Positions 60,201 to 64,000 of a DNA stretch of 64,000 nucleotides are shown here, piece by piece. The stretch's first letter is position 1; each line of letters begins with the position of its first letter. Below the pieces are notes generated by a model. That model did not search any database and was not told the origin of the DNA. It was given only the letters and a program-made list of their open reading frames with translations. Position numbers and translations under genes: made by a program. This DNA is from Agelaius tricolor (Eukaryota; Chordata; Aves; Passeriformes; Icteridae), in NCBI GenBank assembly GCA_023055355.1, contig JALJCS010000010.1, positions 24,691,001-24,755,000 on the forward strand, written 5' to 3'.

Positions 60201-63200
60201 ATGCTCATATCTCCTTTTTTTTTATACTGGCACATTGCACATGCACATACCTTACCAGCATGGGTTCTTTCAATATTTGAAAAACATTTCCTTTTATCCT
60301 CATTCAAATATTAAGTCAACTGGAAAGTGACACATCAAGGTTAGGAATGCAGTCTGCTCCTGACAAGGAAAAAATGCTGAGCTCTGCAATAGAGGCTAAG
60401 TGGATTAAGATCCTTTTTAAAGATTAGATCACCCTTCACCCTAAATGCAGATTTCTACTGAAATTAATGGAAGCTCTCACAGAATGCAATGGGAAGGCTG
60501 ACATTGAATGGCAACACAGCAAACATACACTGGCAGACCACCCAATCCCAAGTGTCCAAATCACTAAGTCCAAATGAGTCTTAACAACCAACTGGTTGAT
60601 TTTGTACTATATATTAACAGGCAGGATTTAATCTTGTAAAATTATGAGCTGATGGGGGAAAAAAGATGAGGTAGTCGTTCTCAGGATAAAAACTTAGGCT
60701 GTGACTCATCTGATGAAGCTGCACTGACATAACACGAACAGACACATTTGCTGTAGGAGAATCCATACTACCTCTGGAGCTAGTCCTTTGCACTTGCATA
60801 GCTCCTGCCAGACCAGCCACAAAGCTCCAGCAGTTCCAACCTAGAATTTGTTTTTACGGATACAGTTCAATAAAATGCACTTTAACACTGCCCTGTTAAT
60901 AAACCACATACAGCATGTCTTTGTGTGGGATAGCTGAAGGAAAACTTTATAGATTTGTCTTACATTCCCTCTGCCATCACCTCTGGGCAGATGAACCCAA
61001 CCCCCTTCTAACAGGCAGACCTGCAAATGCAGCCCAGCACCTGAAAATCACACCAGAGCCCTTCCAGCTCTCACATCAACAGAAATAAAAATAGTGCAGG
61101 TGACAAAGCAGCTTTGCTGCTGCTGCACAGCTGGCACAGACCCTGCTCACTCCCCACTGCATGGCTGCCTTGGGTGAGAAACAGTAACTGAGCAAACAGC
61201 AGAGGCAAGTCCTGCCTTCACCCTCAAAATGCTGCAATGCTCTCAGCCTCATGAAGCCACGCTGACAGAAGTAACTCTACTTCCCTGCTTGTTTTAAAAA
61301 AAAAGCAATACACAAGCAAACTGGGAGCTTTTGCAAGCCCTTGTGGGAAACTGGCAGCAATGCCTCACTACAGAGCAAGCAGCCCAATTTCCACATCTGT
61401 ACCTGCTTACCAAGGCTCCTCTCAACCAGTACTGGAAAAACACACAGAAAAGAACAGGGCTTTCCAAAATCACTATCACAAAAATGAGATTTGTTTCTTT
61501 CCTTCCTGTTCTTTAAAACAACAAGTTTCAAATCCAGGGCAAGCCCCAGTCTCCATGTGAAGGATCAAATGGACAGACAGGGAAAGGAAGCAACACCAGT
61601 GCCTGTGGCTCACTGCAGGCCCCACCTCACTGTCCCGCAGAGTTAGTCCTCATAGTTCTGCCTCTCTTCAACAACATGTTTGAGGACTATCATAAACTAG
61701 CATTTTCTTCCCTATCAGAGGCAAACCTCATGTAGGAGCTTCTCTGCAGCTCTTCCTTTCCCAGCACAAGAGAACCACATGGTTACTAGCCACAGACACA
61801 CAGGTGTGTAACTACTCCAAGCCTCCCAGGACAGCCAAGATCTCTGTTCCTGCCATATGTTTAATTAATGCTGGGTGTCAGAAGTGATGAGAGGCCTTGC
61901 TGCACCCTGCATGGAAGAAAGCATTTCACTTCAGGAATTCTCACTCACACATTAACCATTTCCTCAGCTTGCTCTGACAGCTGCTGCCCTTGGGCAGGGA
62001 GGGATGTGCCTGCATTAGCAGTGCCAGCAGCAGCCTGACACACAGAATGGCCTCCCCACCATTCCAGCAGCACCCTGGGCTGGTCCCCAGCACATCTCTG
62101 GCTAAGAAGTGCAGATTATTGCTGCCTAGAGTTAGACATTTCAAGAATCTGGGAGTTAGATGGAAAAGTCAGGAGAAAAGGACGTGTTTGAACAGCATTT
62201 TGGACAATGAAGTAGTCTGGTCCAAGAGGATTTGCGGATATTCCTGGAAAACATATAATGGAGATCAGATTCCCTGTACTCCTGTTACCTGCTCGCCCAG
62301 CTTTCAGCTGCAGCACCCTGCCCAGGGCAGGGATGTGCACAGCACCTCACAGAGCACAGCCCACCCCAGCTGGCTGCATCACACTGCAAAGTGAGAGCCA
62401 AACTCCTCAGCACTCAACACAGGAATTTGCTGGAGCTCCCCTCTGCCTCACTGGTTAGTTGGAGAGGAGAGCATGTCACCCCTCAGAGCCATGCCTAAAT
62501 CCTCCCTTGCACCATGAACCATTTGCAGACAGGTTTTAACCTCCTGCTCCCCAGGGCTGCAGCCATTTCCAAAGCCAGGTATGCAAGCAAACAGGCTTGG
62601 TACTGGCAAGAGCAAGTGTCACTTGCCCAGCCTGCTCTCCTCCTTCACCTGGCTCATGAGCAAGTACCAGCACTTGGACTGTGATGGCAGCACACTCCTT
62701 ATCCAGCCTGGGCATCCCACAGCACATCCGACAGGCACAATAAGTAGCAAGAAAACATGAAACTGCATCTTTAATTTTGAGCAGCCTAACCTTGCCACAT
62801 TCACCAGTATCTTTGTCTTGAGAGGTGAGCATTGCCTGCATCATTCCTTCCTTCCCTCTGTCTTGGAGCTAATTCTGCTTTTCTCCCTCACCCTCCCTAC
62901 CCCCCATTCTTCTTTAACTTCCAGTATTTCTTGTGACAGGAAATTGTGAACACTCTTAAACCCTGTTCCCTCCTCCAAAACAGAGAAATTGTAATAAATG
63001 AGTGTAAATTAGCAGGCTTGGCTAGCATCTAAGTTTCTCAAAAGAGTAATACATACATGAGTGTTCAGTAAAACAGCTCCACAAAGTCACTCATAACTGA
63101 AAGGCAGAGCACTTGCAAGTCATGCCTTGAAACCACAGCCCAAACACTCCCAGCATCCCTGTAAAAACAACTTGGAGCCTATCCTAAAACCAGTGGCCAG

Positions 63201-64000
63201 GAGGTTTGTGTTTGTCCAAGATGAACAAACAAATTACTGGAGAAATGAGAAATAAAAATCACTGCAGGGACTGGGGCATAACTCATGACACAGCACATCT
63301 GTCCACTTGCTACGGAAACTATGTTTGGCAAGTATCAGGTGTCTGAATTTCTGCTTACGTACATCTCCCTGGACAGCAGTGTATTAATAACACAGGCAGC
63401 CTAAAAACAGAAGCTATCACCAAGAAAAGCTGCCTTCTGCCGAGAGCTCCTTGCTCTAGCCTGGGTATTGTTGTCTTTTCCTCAAACAACGCAGAATTTT
63501 GCTTCCTTGCTGTTCAGAGTTGCCATCTAAGCTGATCTCAATTGAAGGAAGATGAACAAACAAAAGGAAGGGAAAGGAAAATTACAGCAGGAAGCAACCC
63601 TTATTGTGAGCAGTTTTCTTGAACGTCTTCCCATCAAGGCTCACACTGCTATGTGACTCTGGAGAGCCAGCAGCAGCCAGGGGTTTAGCTTAAAGGCACA
63701 AACCTTTCCAAGAGACCTTCAGAAGCCAAAATCCTTCATGCAGGGGACATGCAGGAGCTCATGCAGCCAGACAGGACAGCCCTGGCACTGCAAGCAGCAT
63801 GAGAAGCTGAGTCAAACATGGAAGAAAGCAGCAAGTGAACACAGGCAGGGGCAGAACACTGGGCACAGAGGAGCACAGCAACAGAAGCAGAGTGGGAAGA
63901 AACCAACTCCACGTTCAAAACGCAGGCCAAGGCATTGGAATGGGAAGCACAGGAATAGAGATGCTCAGGCTTTAGGGAATGTGGAACTGCACCAGAGAAG
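57274..64000. other. Intergenic sequence upstream of CLASP1
   Basis: 6.7 kb of mixed-composition DNA with short unrelated frames on both strands, none with a recognisable family. By mammalian synteny the next gene would be NIFK, but none of its exons is seen here. Confidence 0.7.

Noticed and set aside
55650..64000. NIFK or TSN exons expected by mammalian synteny
   Set aside because: No matching protein segment found on either strand; these genes must lie further right.

Overview
The window is vertebrate nuclear DNA, most likely from a bird and possibly a songbird. The evidence is several CR1 retrotransposon fragments (the main avian LINE), small coding exons with consensus GT-AG splice sites spread over tens of kilobases, sharp CpG islands on an AT-rich background, and no bacterial-style gene packing. 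The exact species cannot be told from the sequence.

One gene dominates: the 5' part of CLASP1, on the minus strand. A GC-rich promoter with a non-coding first exon lies near 54.64-54.93 kb. The first coding exon is at 42.7-42.9 kb. Six further coding exons lie between 9.82 and 4.66 kb. Joined, these seven coding exons give 712 nt in an unbroken frame with matching splice phases. They encode about 237 residues, essentially the N-terminal TOG1 (HEAT-repeat) domain. The rest of CLASP1 lies beyond the left edge, so the window starts inside intron 8 (counting the UTR exon as exon 1).

Inside the 33 kb intron 2, on the opposite strand, is a second gene: the minor-spliceosome U4atac snRNA (RNU4ATAC) at about 10,985-11,106. 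It sits in its own CpG island. It has the U6atac-pairing segments, the kink-turn 5' stem-loop, an Sm site, and an upstream snRNA-type promoter: an octamer and a ZNF143/SPH-like motif about 200 bp upstream, and a PSE-like motif at about -60 to -40. The same nesting inside CLASP1 is known in mammals.

The introns otherwise hold CR1 fragments of different ages, A/C low-complexity tracts, a few perfect short inverted repeats and small tandem repeats. To the right of the CLASP1 promoter (55.3-64 kb) is intergenic DNA. It holds a CR1 fragment and one unidentified plus-strand open frame with a convincing signal peptide that ends at a good splice donor (56,370-56,555). That frame is the main candidate for something undescribed, but it is unproven. 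Most other open frames are short chance frames or antisense shadows of introns and repeats.
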